Positions 7,833 to 17,133 of a stretch of DNA of 36,794 nt are shown piece after piece. The notes under the pieces were generated by a model. That model searched no databases, was not told the origin of the DNA, and worked only from the letters and a program-made list of their open reading frames with translations. Numbering within the stretch: the stretch's first letter is position 1; each line of letters starts with the position of its first letter. The stretch covers positions 1 to 36,794 of the forward strand of contig JANXYJ010000142.1 in the NCBI GenBank assembly GCA_025350105.1. The letters run 5' to 3'. The translations under genes were made by a program, and so were the position numbers. The stretch comes from Terriglobia bacterium. GTDB lineage: Bacteria; Acidobacteriota; Terriglobia; Bryobacterales; Bryobacteraceae.

Positions 7833-9689
7833 ATGTGCGGAATTGTGGGATACGTCGGCCCGCGTAAAGCGGTGCCTATCATTATTGACGGCCTGAAGCG
7901 GCTGGAATACCGCGGATACGATTCGGCTGGTATCGCCGTGCTGGAAGAAGACGACAGCCTAGGCGTGCGCCGGGCCTCCGGCAAGCTGCGCAATCTGGAA
8001 GAAGTGTTGCGCCTGGATCCGGTGGAAGGGTTTTATGGCATTGGCCACACGCGTTGGGCCACGCATGGGCGCCCCACGGAAGAAAACGCCCACCCGCATC
8101 GCGATTGCAGCGGCGATATCGTCGTTGTTCACAACGGTATCGTTGAAAATTATCTTTCGCTGAAACATCAACTGGAAACCGAAGGCCACAAGTTCGTAAC
8201 GGAGACGGACACGGAAATCATTGCGCACTTAGTGGAGAAATATTACGACGGCAATTTGGAAGCCGCCGTGCGCGATTCGGTGCGCCAGCTGACCGGCGTG
8301 TTTGCGTTGAGTGTGATCTCCAAGAAAGATCCGCACAAAATTGTAGTGGCGCGGTTTGGTCCACCGGTGGTGATTGGCTTGGGCGCGGATGAATATTTCG
8401 TGGCGTCCGACGTACCGGCGATTTTAAGCCACACCCGCGACATGATTTTTTTGGCTGATGGCGACATGGCCGTGCTGACCCGCGGCGGCGTGCAGTTAAC
8501 CGATTTCGACGGCAAGCCCGTGAAACGCCAACCCGCCCACATTATGTGGGACCCCATCATGGCGGAAAAGGGCGGCTACAAGCATTTCATGCAGAAGGAA
8601 ATTCACGAACAGCCGCGCGCGGTTCGCGACACCACGCTGGGCCGTGTGGGCCAGGAGAGCGGGCGTATTTTCCTGGACGAAATGGATATTTCGACCAAGG
8701 ATTTTAAGGCCTTTCGCCAGGTTCGGATCGTGGCCTGCGGGACCAGTTGGCACGCGGCGCTGGCCGGAAAGTTTATGATTGAGCGCCTGGCGCGCATCCC
8801 GGTGGAAGTGGATTACGGCAGTGAGTTCCGCTATCGCGACCCCATCGTCGGTCCGGATACGCTGACCATTGTGATTTCGCAATCCGGCGAAACAGCGGAT
8901 ACGCTGGCCGCGCAGCGCGAGTCAAAGGGAAAGAAGTCCAAAACATTGGCTATCTGCAATGTTGTGGGCAGCATGATCACCCGCGAAGCGGCGGGGACCA
9001 TCATCACGCACGCCGGGCCGGAGATCGGCGTGGCGTCGACCAAGGCATTCACTGGCCAGTTGACGGCGCTGTTCATCGTCGCGATGTATCTGGGACAGGC
9101 GCGCGAGACGCTGACCTCTGAGATGTCGCTGAAACTTGTAGATCAATTGTTAAAGGTCCCCGGGCAGTTGGAAGAAATTCTGCGGCACGATGGCAATTAC
9201 GACGAATTGGGCAAGATCCTGTTCCGGTCGACGGACTTCCTGTATCTGGGCCGCGGCGTCCATTTCCCCATCGCTTTGGAAGGTGCGCTGAAGCTGAAGG
9301 AGATTTCCTACATTCACGCCGAAGGCTACCCAGCGGGCGAGATGAAGCACGGGCCCAACGCGCTGATCGACGAAAATTTGCCCGTGGTGGTGTTATGCAC
9401 CCGCGATCCGGAAGACCCCAATAGCCGGACCTTGTACGAGAAAACACTCTCGAATATTCAGGAAGTGAAAGCGCGCGATGGTATCGTCGTCGCCATTTGC
9501 TGCGAAGCCGACGCGGAGGAAGTACGCAAGGTGGCGGCGCACGTGATCAGCATTCCGTCTACCAACGAACTGCTGCTGCCGATTCTGGAAGTGGTGCCGC
9601 TGCAGTTGCTGGCGTATCACATTGCGGTCCGCAGGGGCTGCGACGTGGATCAGCCGAGGAATTTGGCGAAGAGCGTTACGGTCGAGTAA
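7833..9689 (+). CDS. glmS: Glutamine--fructose-6-phosphate aminotransferase (isomerizing)
   Basis: The protein has 618 residues, close to the roughly 610 usual for GlmS. The N-terminal glutaminase starts [13 protein letters not shown], where Cys2 becomes the N-terminal nucleophile after Met removal. [18 protein letters not shown] and the HNGIVENY motif follow. The isomerase half has two SIS domains, with CGTSWHAA around residue 302 and SQSGETADT around 349-357, and it ends with NLAKSVTVE carrying the conserved lysine near the C-terminus. The enzyme makes glucosamine-6-phosphate for peptidoglycan and lipopolysaccharide. GGAG precedes the ATG at good spacing. The 24-base leader is too short for a glmS ribozyme, and none is seen. 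The next gene starts two bases after the stop. Confidence 0.97.
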   Translation: MCGIVGYVGPRKAVPIIIDGLKRLEYRGYDSAGIAVLEEDDSLGVRRASGKLRNLEEVLRLDPVEGFYGIGHTRWATHGRPTEENAHPHRDCSGDIVVVHNGIVENYLSLKHQLETEGHKFVTETDTEIIAHLVEKYYDGNLEAAVRDSVRQLTGVFALSVISKKDPHKIVVARFGPPVVIGLGADEYFVASDVPAILSHTRDMIFLADGDMAVLTRGGVQLTDFDGKPVKRQPAHIMWDPIMAEKGGYKHFMQKEIHEQPRAVRDTTLGRVGQESGRIFLDEMDISTKDFKAFRQVRIVACGTSWHAALAGKFMIERLARIPVEVDYGSEFRYRDPIVGPDTLTIVISQSGETADTLAAQRESKGKKSKTLAICNVVGSMITREAAGTIITHAGPEIGVASTKAFTGQLTALFIVAMYLGQARETLTSEMSLKLVDQLLKVPGQLEEILRHDGNYDELGKILFRSTDFLYLGRGVHFPIALEGALKLKEISYIHAEGYPAGEMKHGPNALIDENLPVVVLCTRDPEDPNSRTLYEKTLSNIQEVKARDGIVVAICCEADAEEVRKVAAHVISIPSTNELLLPILEVVPLQLLAYHIAVRRGCDVDQPRNLAKSVTVE

Positions 9690-9691
9690 GG

Positions 9692-10105
9692 TTGGCTTTT
9701 CATACCCATCAGTTGCAAGTGGCCACGCGCGGGAAGGGGCTTTACGCCATCACCCGCGAAGTGGCCACTTTTGTTGCGGGCCTGAATGTTCGCGAAGGCC
9801 TGCTGACCATTTTTATCCAGCACACTTCCGCGTCGCTGACCATTCAGGAGAACGCAGACGGCGACGTGCTTCGCGATTTGGCTGATTTTTTCGAAGAGAT
9901 CGCTCCGGAAGACGCTCCGTATCGTCACTCCACCGAAGGTCCAGACGATATGCCGGCGCATATTCGGTCGGCGTTGACGCAGACTAGTTTGTCGATCCCG
10001 ATTTCAAACGGGCGTTTGATGTTGGGGATCTGGCAGGGGATTTATGTGTTCGAACATCGGGCAGGGCAACAGCAGCGGAGTGTGGTGATGCAGGTGATGA
10101 CCTAG
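9692..10105 (+). CDS. YjbQ/UPF0047 family protein
   Basis: The protein has 137 residues and is typical of the YjbQ family (secondary thiamine-phosphate synthase-like fold). The conserved parts are TRGKGLYAIT near the start, IQHTSASLTIQENAD (about 42-56), HSTEGPDDMPAHIRSAL (79-95) and LGIWQGIYVFEHR (111-123). Conserved histidines at about 44, 79 and 90 are present. The family's biological role is poorly defined; a weak thiamin phosphate synthase activity is reported for the E. coli member. The frame is open far back into glmS, but the family begins at about LAFHTHQLQV, so I chose the TTG at 9692, two bases after the glmS stop. Translational coupling to glmS is likely. Its end overlaps the end of the convergent Sel1 gene by four bases. 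Confidence 0.85.
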   Translation: MAFHTHQLQVATRGKGLYAITREVATFVAGLNVREGLLTIFIQHTSASLTIQENADGDVLRDLADFFEEIAPEDAPYRHSTEGPDDMPAHIRSALTQTSLSIPISNGRLMLGIWQGIYVFEHRAGQQQRSVVMQVMT

Positions 10106-10827
10106 AGCTTGCTTTCGCGCTTGATTTGCTTGATCAGCTTCCTGGCCGCGGGAATATCGTCATCAACATTCCCTTTTAACAACCACTCCAGCGCTTTGTC
10201 ACTCGACTGGCGCACGCCACAACCTTCCCAGTAAGCCTCGCCCAAACGGCACATCGCCATTTCGCGGTCAGCTTGACTGATATCTCTACCGCCAATCGCC
10301 CGACGGAAATGGGCGACGGCTTGCTTGGGATCGCGCCGTACTCCAAGGCCCTTGTGGTAGCGCACGCCCACTTCAAGTTCTGCTCCTCCGTCGCCCATCT
10401 TGGCGGCGCGCGCATACCAGAAAAAAGCGCGGCGTTGATCGTTCCGATCGCGATATACGCAAGCCAGGTTGATCGCGGCGTGCGCACTCTTTTGGTGCAT
10501 CGCGCGCTTAAACCAAGAAATTGCTTCAGCCTCTTCCTGTTTCGTGGCCGACTTCCGAGATAAGTACTGACCGAGCGCTACTTGACCGATCGCATTGCCC
10601 GCCTCAGCGCTGCGACCAAACCAGCGCAAAGCTTCCTTATGATTTGGCTTTACAGCAAAGGCATCGCGACGCGCGTTTAAAAGGCCGCCATCCAAATACG
10701 AACCAAGCTCCCACTGGGCGTAAGCATCCCCTGCTTCCGCCTTGGTTCTTGTTTCAGCGAGAAGTTTGTGCCACTTCGCGAGAGGCATCTTCATAGCACC
10801 GAACTTCTTCCACTCTGATAAGGGCAC
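10102..10827 (-). CDS. Sel1-like repeat protein
   Basis: The protein has 241 residues with no signal peptide or membrane span. It is built of Sel1-type (TPR-like) helix pairs: AQWELGSYLDGG, EALRWFGRSAEAGNAIGQVA with LGQYL, EAISWFKRAMHQKSAHAAIN, RAFFWYARAAKMGDGGAELE with VGVRYHKGLGV, QAVAHFRRAIGG, and RLGEAYWEGCGV with KALEWLLKG. Such solenoids are protein-binding scaffolds. The GTG start at 10827 has GTAGG seven bases ahead; an ATG at 10794 is the alternative. It begins eight bases after the S9 peptidase stop, so it is probably the last gene of the six-gene minus-strand run. Partner unknown. Confidence 0.82.
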   Translation of the reverse strand: MPLSEWKKFGAMKMPLAKWHKLLAETRTKAEAGDAYAQWELGSYLDGGLLNARRDAFAVKPNHKEALRWFGRSAEAGNAIGQVALGQYLSRKSATKQEEAEAISWFKRAMHQKSAHAAINLACVYRDRNDQRRAFFWYARAAKMGDGGAELEVGVRYHKGLGVRRDPKQAVAHFRRAIGGRDISQADREMAMCRLGEAYWEGCGVRQSSDKALEWLLKGNVDDDIPAARKLIKQIKRESKL

Positions 10828-10835
10828 GGCGTAAC

Positions 10836-13214
10836 CTACCGCTTCAAATTCCCTTCAAACAAGCTAAAAATTCGCTTATACTCATCCGCCCAACTGCTGG
10901 GTTGAACGAAGCCGTGATCCTCCACCGGATAGGGCGCGAAGGTCCAATTTTCTTTGCGCAGTTCGATTAGCTTTTGAGTGAGGCGAACGCTATCTTGAAA
11001 AAAGACATTCGTGTCCACCATGCCGTGAGCGATGAGCAGCGCGCCTTTTAACCCCTGCGCGAAATAGATGGGCGAAGAGATTTTGTACGCTTCTGGGTCC
11101 TTCTCCGGCGTGTTCAAAATGTTGGCGGTGTAGCCATGATTGTAGTGCGACCAATCGGTGACGGGCCGCAGCGCCGCGCCCGCCGCGAAAACATCGGGCG
11201 TTGTAAACATCGCCATCAGCGTGATAAATCCGCCGTAACTTCCGCCGTAAATGCCGAGGCGCTTGGCGTCAACACCTTGCGTGGAGGCCAACCACGCCGC
11301 GGCGTCCACCTGATCTTCCAAATCCTTGCCGCCCATGTGGCGATAGATTGCCGTCCGCCAATCACGGCCATAACCGGATGACGCGCGATAGTCCACGTCC
11401 AGCACCAAGTAACCGCGCTCCAACAAATAGTGATGGAACATGTAGTTTGCCGAATACTGCGACCACCAGCGATGCACGTTTTGCAGATACCCGGCACCAT
11501 GCACGAAGATCACCGCGGGGCCGCCACGTGCGAAGGTCTTGGGACGATACATACGCGCGGGAACCTTGACGCCATCGCGCGCGGGGATATCGACGATGGG
11601 CACGTCCTGCCAGGCGTAATCGAAAAATTCGGGCGCGGGTGAATGGGTCAACTGCTTCGCATTCGCGCCTGGGTGGTTCTCCATCGCAAATAATTCCGGC
11701 GGCCGGTTGGTGAAGGAGTGCACATCGGCCAGCCATTTGCCGTCGGGCGAGAGGACGCCGTCATGCTTGCCTGGGTCTTTGGTGATGCGCGTACGCGGGC
11801 CGCCCGTCACCGGCATTTCATAAAAATGCTGCTCGAAAGGACTGCCTTCGTTGGTGGTGAGATAGAACTTCGCTCCATCGGGCGAAAGCATGGCGTCGAG
11901 AACTTCGAATTTGCCGGCAGTGAGTTGACGCGGTTCGCCGCCGGTGATGCTCAACGTGTAGAGATGTTCGTAGCCGTCGCGTTCGCTGGTGAAATAGATG
12001 TCCTGATTGTTTTTCAGCCAACCTACGATCCCTTCCGATGGCCCGCCGATCCAGGCGTCGTCATGTTCAGTGAACAGCACGCGCGTTTTGCCGGTAGCGG
12101 AATCCAGCGCCATGATCCAACGGTCCTTGTTGTCCATGGCGCGGGCGATCAGTACGGCCTTGGTGCCGTCGTCACTCAACGTGTCACTCCACGCCAGCGG
12201 GAACATTTCGACTTCACGGTCTGGTGGTTTTTCGGGCTTGGTCTCCGACTTACTTTCAGGCTTGGCTTCCGGCTTCGTTTCAAGCTTAGTTGCGGGCTTG
12301 CTTTCGGTTGGCGATTGCACCCAGGTGACTTCGCCCGTGGCCGTATCGATCAACGCGATGCGCTGGCGGTCCTGCAAATCGCCCACGTTACTTCGGCCGG
12401 GAATTTCTTCGGGGAAACTAGATTCGGTGACATACGCGGGCACGTTTTGATTCTTCGCGCCCTTGGCGCCTTCGCTGATAAGGGCCGCCACGCATTTTTC
12501 ATTGGGGCACAATTCCAAGGTGAGCAAGGTTTGATCGGGCCGCAACTCAAAGGGCTTGCGGGGATTTTCGCGCTTCTTTTTGGCTTCGGTTTCCTCGCGG
12601 GTTTTGGCGCGGTCGTTCACCGTTTCCAGTAGTTCGCGTTCCTGCTTTTTTAGAATTTCCTGTTCGGGGGTGAGCTTGGGTTCCTCGGGCGCTTTGCCGA
12701 TGTTGGTCCATTCTTGAATAACACCAGCCGCCAACGAAATCGTGAACAGGTTGTTGGCACGCATGAACGCAACGCGGGTTTCGTCCTGAGTGAAATGAGG
12801 CCAGCTTTCCACCTCGGCGGTTTTGGTCAATTGCCGCGCTTTGCCCGCGGCGAAGTCGTAAAGAAAGATATCGCCGTCCTGGCTATAAACCATTCTTTGA
12901 CGATCTCGTGTGCGGGAGTGGTTGGCGAAGTTGGGGACCGGAGGGGCCAGTTTGGCTTCGTCATCACTCAACTTGCGCAGGCCGGTGCCGTCGCGGTTCA
13001 CCGTATACGTATCGCGCGGCAGTCGAATGGGGTCGGAGTATTGTTTCCAACGAAAGTAAATGCGCTGGCTATCGCCGGACCAACGGACCTCAGTGGGTTC
13101 GTGGCCGATCAGGCCGGGGCCGCGCATGATGTTATCGATGGTGAGATCAAATTTTTGTGGAGTTTGCGCCTGCAGCAAGCTCGAACCCAATAGCACCCAG
13201 CAAAAGCGAAGCAT
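10836..13214 (-). CDS. Exported S9-family peptidase (prolyl oligopeptidase / DPP4 type)
   Basis: The protein has 792 residues with a signal peptide (about 1-17, CWVLLGSSLLQAQ). An N-terminal beta-propeller runs to about residue 530 and a C-terminal alpha/beta-hydrolase domain follows. The triad is S659 in YGGSYGG, D734 in AHGMVDTNV and H767 in EDHGF. The arrangement fits periplasmic or secreted dipeptidyl- or acylaminoacyl-peptidases. The propeller holds an unusual charged stretch: residues about 185-220 are Glu/Lys-rich, and 301-333 is a low-complexity tract of ETKPE/ESKPE-like repeats. The gene lies nine bases after an aminotransferase stop and eight before a Sel1 gene. No strong ribosome binding site is seen, so translational coupling to the upstream gene is plausible. 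Confidence 0.93.
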   Translation of the reverse strand: MLRFCWVLLGSSLLQAQTPQKFDLTIDNIMRGPGLIGHEPTEVRWSGDSQRIYFRWKQYSDPIRLPRDTYTVNRDGTGLRKLSDDEAKLAPPVPNFANHSRTRDRQRMVYSQDGDIFLYDFAAGKARQLTKTAEVESWPHFTQDETRVAFMRANNLFTISLAAGVIQEWTNIGKAPEEPKLTPEQEILKKQERELLETVNDRAKTREETEAKKKRENPRKPFELRPDQTLLTLELCPNEKCVAALISEGAKGAKNQNVPAYVTESSFPEEIPGRSNVGDLQDRQRIALIDTATGEVTWVQSPTESKPATKLETKPEAKPESKSETKPEKPPDREVEMFPLAWSDTLSDDGTKAVLIARAMDNKDRWIMALDSATGKTRVLFTEHDDAWIGGPSEGIVGWLKNNQDIYFTSERDGYEHLYTLSITGGEPRQLTAGKFEVLDAMLSPDGAKFYLTTNEGSPFEQHFYEMPVTGGPRTRITKDPGKHDGVLSPDGKWLADVHSFTNRPPELFAMENHPGANAKQLTHSPAPEFFDYAWQDVPIVDIPARDGVKVPARMYRPKTFARGGPAVIFVHGAGYLQNVHRWWSQYSANYMFHHYLLERGYLVLDVDYRASSGYGRDWRTAIYRHMGGKDLEDQVDAAAWLASTQGVDAKRLGIYGGSYGGFITLMAMFTTPDVFAAGAALRPVTDWSHYNHGYTANILNTPEKDPEAYKISSPIYFAQGLKGALLIAHGMVDTNVFFQDSVRLTQKLIELRKENWTFAPYPVEDHGFVQPSSWADEYKRIFSLFEGNLKR

Positions 13215-13223
13215 AATCGAATG

Positions 13224-14396
13224 CTAGCGCACAAATTCGGCAATGCGTTTCACGCCTTCGCCGAACAAGCCCGGTTCGGTAAGCAGGCTGAGCACGAGAA
13301 ACGCTTCGCTTTCGAAGTCGTAAAAGAAGCCGGGCTGCACGCGCACGTTACATTGATCTAACAGCGCCAGGCACCAGGATTCTTCGTCGCGGGTCTGCGG
13401 GATCTGCAAGATGGCGTACCAGCCACCTTCCACGTTTAGGACCTGGCATGCTGATTCGCCATCAAATGCGTGGCGCAGTCGCGCGAAATTATCCTGGGTC
13501 CGGCGCAGAATTTGTTGCTGCACGCCCATGCCGAAATGCAACAGCCGCGGCAGCGCCACTTGCACTGGCGTGGAAACGGAAAGAAACGTATCGGCGATCC
13601 ATTCCAATCCGGTCAACGCTTTTTCATGGCCAGGCCCTTGAGCGACAATCCAGCCTAGTTTCATTTGCGGCAGCCCGCAGACTTTGGATAAGCCGGACAT
13701 GGAAAAGCGTAGAACATTTCCGGCAACACGTGTTAACGACGACACGCGTGACGAATCGCCTCCCCACCCGTAGTCCGAAAACACTTCATCCGAAAGAATG
13801 GCGATGCCGCGCGCCGCCGCGAAGCTTTCCAATTGCAGCCACTGGTCTTGCTTGAGGAAGGAGCCGGTGGGATTGTTGGGGTTCACCAACACCAGCGCGC
13901 GCGTTCGTGGAGTGGCCAGTTTTACCAGAGCGTCCACATCAATGCGCCAATGACCGTCGTAGTGAAGCGGGTACGGTTGCACGCGCAAAGACTCCATGGC
14001 AGCCAAATATTCAAAGAGCGGATACGACGGGCGCGGGACCAGAATTTCGTCGCCGGGGTCGGTGAGCAGTTTGAATAAATACGAATAGGCTTCGCTGGTG
14101 CTGGCGGTGAGGATGATTTGCGACGGGGCCACATCAGAATTACGCTTCGCACAATACTCCGACACGGCTTCGCGCGCTTGCAGTGAACCCTTGGGATCGG
14201 GGTCGTAGGTGAGAACGCTTTCGTCGAACGCAGCCGCAAGAATGGCGTCTGCCGGATAGTCGAACTTGGCGCGGGTGGGATTGGATTCGGTCAAATCCAA
14301 AACCCGCGCGCCTTGCTGCAACTTGCGTTCGAGTAGCTGGGTGAGCGGATTGGGCTGGGCGTCCCATTGCAAGCGGGACGAAAAGCGCGGATTCAC
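13224..14396 (-). CDS. PLP-dependent aminotransferase, class I/II
   Basis: The protein has 390 residues with the aspartate aminotransferase fold. NPNNPTG (172-178) carries the conserved Asn. SDEVFSDYG has Asp203 for the pyridine nitrogen and Tyr209. The PLP lysine is K238 in SMSGLSKVCGLPQMKLGW. The N-terminal LDLTESNPTRAKFDYP resembles the LTESNPT start seen in a subgroup of alanine/aromatic-type aminotransferases, so the substrate is uncertain. The GTG start at 14396 directly follows the TAG of the preceding gene with no spacing, so coupling is expected. It is the only clearly cytoplasmic metabolic enzyme inside a run of exported proteins. Confidence 0.9.
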   Translation of the reverse strand: MNPRFSSRLQWDAQPNPLTQLLERKLQQGARVLDLTESNPTRAKFDYPADAILAAAFDESVLTYDPDPKGSLQAREAVSEYCAKRNSDVAPSQIILTASTSEAYSYLFKLLTDPGDEILVPRPSYPLFEYLAAMESLRVQPYPLHYDGHWRIDVDALVKLATPRTRALVLVNPNNPTGSFLKQDQWLQLESFAAARGIAILSDEVFSDYGWGGDSSRVSSLTRVAGNVLRFSMSGLSKVCGLPQMKLGWIVAQGPGHEKALTGLEWIADTFLSVSTPVQVALPRLLHFGMGVQQQILRRTQDNFARLRHAFDGESACQVLNVEGGWYAILQIPQTRDEESWCLALLDQCNVRVQPGFFYDFESEAFLVLSLLTEPGLFGEGVKRIAEFVR

Positions 14397-15167
14397 CTAC
14401 CGCGCCGCGCAGGCCGAAGGCGCGAAGCCTGTTCCGTCGGCTTGCTTGCGCAAGTGCGTGCTGGTGACGAAGGGCTCCAGCAAATAGGTGGGGTCGTCGA
14501 CAATGGTTTTGATCATCAGCCACACTTCGCCCGTGGTGGAATTGGGATCGTTCAACACGTCCCAGTATTCGGTGACGGTGGTCTTGTCGCTGTAGGGGAC
14601 TCCGTTTTTGCGCAGGTAACCAGGGCGCAGGCGCGAAGTGACCACCTTCATATGCCCGAACTTCGGCGGACCGAAATTGAAACCGGCCACTGGTTCCCAG
14701 GTGGCGACGGAGTAGCCTTGCAAGGAGGGGTTGGCAGACGGTGTTCCGTAAAAATTCAGAATGCGCGTCTGCGTGCCCGCGTCGGCCTCTACCTTCAGTG
14801 TTTTATCGTCCTGCCAGGTGATGTGAAAGCGTCCGGGCACGCGCATGAGGGAGGGCGCGCCGTAAGACTTGCATTGCTCGCCCGCAGCTTCGTCCTTCGC
14901 CGGATCCCACGCTTCGGCGATCTTGGTGGCCGCTTTGTTGATGGGAACACCCGGATAATCGCCTTTGTTCGGCGTGATCATCCGAAAGCGCCAGTCCTCG
15001 GTGACGATGGAAACCCAATAGCCGGTGAGGTCAAACGGGGCCACCTGTTTGGCGATGGGCGGGGGCCCGGGCTCCGGCGGCGGGCCGAATTGGGCATGCA
15101 AATTTAACCCTGCGAGGACCGGAAGGAGAAAAGCCAAACTGCCTGCAAAATGTTTTAAACGTTTCAT
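14397..15167 (-). CDS. Exported protein of unknown function, paralogue of the gene at 16151
   Basis: The protein has 256 residues with a signal peptide (about 1-25, FAGSLAFLLPVLAGLNLHA). The mature part starts with a proline-rich stretch, then DLTGYWVSIVTEDWRFR and GDYPGVPIN. It shares a clear core with the product of 16151-17002: MKVVTSRLRPGYLRKNGVPY then SDKTTVTEYWD here, against LMVTTTHLKEGWIRRNGV then SDRAVVTEYF there, and DDPTYL against HDPTYL near the end. The beta-rich pattern suggests a lipocalin- or sandwich-like fold, but I know no function. It is 18 bases after the MBL gene and abuts the aminotransferase. The last residues (CAAR) are unremarkable. Confidence 0.75.
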   Translation of the reverse strand: MKRLKHFAGSLAFLLPVLAGLNLHAQFGPPPEPGPPPIAKQVAPFDLTGYWVSIVTEDWRFRMITPNKGDYPGVPINKAATKIAEAWDPAKDEAAGEQCKSYGAPSLMRVPGRFHITWQDDKTLKVEADAGTQTRILNFYGTPSANPSLQGYSVATWEPVAGFNFGPPKFGHMKVVTSRLRPGYLRKNGVPYSDKTTVTEYWDVLNDPNSTTGEVWLMIKTIVDDPTYLLEPFVTSTHLRKQADGTGFAPSACAAR

Positions 15168-15185
15168 GTTGATTCTGGCTTTCCG

Positions 15186-16136
15186 TTATTTCTTCTTTAG
15201 CGTGGTGTAAACCGCTTCCACAAATTTGTCCGTGCCCCAAAAGGAGTTGTTGCCGTACAACGGATCGTAATCAAAAGTAGGCTTGGCCGCTTTCACTTGT
15301 TCGAGCGTCATGCCCTTTTTGATCAGGTCCTGAATGCGGTCGCGGACAATGATGGTCATTTCGCGGAAGTTCAGCACGTCGCCCACGTCGCAAATGCGGC
15401 CATGGCCGGGCACCACTAGCGTGCCGCCGTCCTGGCCATACACGGGAATCATCATGTCGACGATTTTGTCCAACGCTTCAATGGTGCCGTTGATGGTGCC
15501 GCCGGCGGCCGTATCAATCACCGGATACATGATGGTGGTGAACAAATCGCCAGTGGCGATGACGTCGGACTTGCGGAAGTAGACGATGCTATCGCCGTCG
15601 GTGTGGGCGTTGGCAAAATGGATGATCTCGATCCCTTCGCCGTTGAAGTACATTTTCTTTTCGTCGTTGAAAAACGTGCTGGTGGGCCAGCCGTTGGTGG
15701 GCAGCGCGGATTGCTTGCCGGTAGGCGCGCTGACGCGGTTCAGGACGTTTTCATGCGCAATCACCTGCGCGCCCTGGCTGGCGGCGGCGCCCAGATCGCC
15801 GGTGACGTTGCCGCCCGCAATGGTCGCGCCCGCCTGACGAATCGCTGCGTTGCCGCCCACGTGATCGGGATGAAAATGCGTGTTCACTAAATAGCGAATG
15901 GGCAGCGGCGAAATCGTCTTGATGGCCGCCAACACTTTGTCGCTCATGTTGGCCAGGCCGGCGTCCACTACCAGCAGGCCGTCCTTGCCCACTTGCACGG
16001 TGATGTCGCCGCCAGCGCCGTAAATCAGATAGATATTGTCGCGGACCGGCCACACTTTGACGTCGTTATTCTGCTGCGCCAACGAAGGGATAACCAGCGC
16101 CAGTAAAAATACCGCAAATATGCTCAGTTTTCTCAT
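15186..16136 (-). CDS. Exported MBL-fold metallo-hydrolase
   Basis: The protein has 316 residues with a signal peptide at about 1-20 (FAVFLLALVIPSLAQ). The metallo-beta-lactamase metal site is complete: HFHPDH (87-92), H178 in AHTDGDS, D197 in ATGDLF and H245 in VPGHG. The GDITVQVGKDGLLVVDAG entry and the HTDGDSIVYF motif place it with the broad family of periplasmic MBL hydrolases, some of which are beta-lactamase-like and some lactonases. I cannot choose among them. It lies between two paralogous exported proteins of unknown function, with 14 bases before and 18 after, so the three probably work on the same periplasmic substrate. Confidence 0.9.
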   Translation of the reverse strand: MRKLSIFAVFLLALVIPSLAQQNNDVKVWPVRDNIYLIYGAGGDITVQVGKDGLLVVDAGLANMSDKVLAAIKTISPLPIRYLVNTHFHPDHVGGNAAIRQAGATIAGGNVTGDLGAAASQGAQVIAHENVLNRVSAPTGKQSALPTNGWPTSTFFNDEKKMYFNGEGIEIIHFANAHTDGDSIVYFRKSDVIATGDLFTTIMYPVIDTAAGGTINGTIEALDKIVDMMIPVYGQDGGTLVVPGHGRICDVGDVLNFREMTIIVRDRIQDLIKKGMTLEQVKAAKPTFDYDPLYGNNSFWGTDKFVEAVYTTLKKK

Positions 16137-16150
16137 GTTTTTGTTCTCGG

Positions 16151-17002
16151 CTACTTCTTGGCGTTTTTGATCAGTTCGGAAACCCGCGCGCGGTATTGAG
16201 GCATCATGGTCATCGCGCCGCCCATGGCCGCTTCTTCAGGAATGCCGTGGGCATCCTGATATTCCTTCAAAAACGTGTTGGTGCCCGGCAGGTGGTGCGG
16301 AATGGTTCCGCGCGGGCGCACAATTTCCACCACGCTTTCGCATGGATACGGTGGAATCTGTCCGGCCACGGCGAACTGGTAATCGCGCGAGCGGATAAAC
16401 GTGTCGGTTAAATACGTTGGATCGTGAATCAAGGCGGCCCAGGTGAGTTCATTGCCATGGCGAATGAAGTATTCGGTGACCACCGCGCGGTCACTGCGGG
16501 CCACTCCGTTGCGGCGGATCCAGCCTTCTTTCAAGTGCGTGGTGGTCACCATTAACTTGTCGCCATCAAATTTGCCAGTGGAAAAGCCCATGGTGGTGTG
16601 CTGGGCATACTCCGGCGGATGCGGGCGGCCGTCCATCCAGATGGTGCGCTCGGTTTCCCACGCGAAGTGGTGGACGTGAATGGCGGTCACCTGTTGTGTC
16701 GGCGCGTCGATGTCCTGCCAGATGCGAATATCGGCAAAGCTGGAAGCGTAGTCGGATGGATGCACGCGGCACTGGTATTCAGGCAGAGTGATCAGCGACG
16801 CGTCCCAGGTTTTGGCGCGCAGACGGTTGGCATCATTCAACGGAATGCCGGCGTAATCGCCCAGTTCAGGCCCCGGCAAACGATCCGGCCAATCTTCGTG
16901 CAGCTTGTTATTCCACACGCCGGTGATGTTCATTTGCGCGGCGGCGGGGAAAGCCATCACAGCCGCTAACATGGCGCCCAGCCACTTGCTTCGTACGTGC
17001 AT
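16151..17002 (-). CDS. Exported protein of unknown function, first gene of the six-gene run
   Basis: The protein has 283 residues with a signal peptide at about 1-22 (WLGAMLAAVMAFPAAAQ). The mature sequence begins MNITGVWNNKLHEDWPDR with GDYAGIPLN, has the striking IWMDGRPHPPEYAQHTTMGF, then STGKFDGDKLMVTTTHLKEG and RPRGTIPHHLPGTN. Similar proteins occur widely as hypotheticals in Acidobacteriota, to my knowledge. It is a longer paralogue of the product of 14397-15167. TAGGAG lies six bases before the ATG, the best ribosome binding site of the run, which fits it being first. Several conserved His, Asp and Trp residues could bind a ligand or metal, but no known catalytic motif is visible. Confidence 0.75.
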   Translation of the reverse strand: MHVRSKWLGAMLAAVMAFPAAAQMNITGVWNNKLHEDWPDRLPGPELGDYAGIPLNDANRLRAKTWDASLITLPEYQCRVHPSDYASSFADIRIWQDIDAPTQQVTAIHVHHFAWETERTIWMDGRPHPPEYAQHTTMGFSTGKFDGDKLMVTTTHLKEGWIRRNGVARSDRAVVTEYFIRHGNELTWAALIHDPTYLTDTFIRSRDYQFAVAGQIPPYPCESVVEIVRPRGTIPHHLPGTNTFLKEYQDAHGIPEEAAMGGAMTMMPQYRARVSELIKNAKK

Positions 17003-17088
17003 TTCACACTCCTAGGGAAAGATCGGTTTGATGGCGGACTCGGTTGGGTCGATCAAGAACGGGGTGTCGCGATCAACCTATTATCATG

Positions 17089-17133
17089 CCAAATTTCAAT
17101 GGGCCAAATTTCAATGGGCCAAATTCCAGCGGG
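17089..17133. repeat. 15-bp tandem repeat, three units, directly after the ankyrin gene stop
   Basis: Units CCAAATTTCAATGGG at 17089-17103 and 17104-17118 are identical; the third at 17119-17133 is CCAAATTCCAGCGGG. The array ends exactly at the stop codon of the minus-strand ankyrin gene (17134-17136). It therefore lies between that gene and the start of the six-gene run. Confidence 0.9.
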
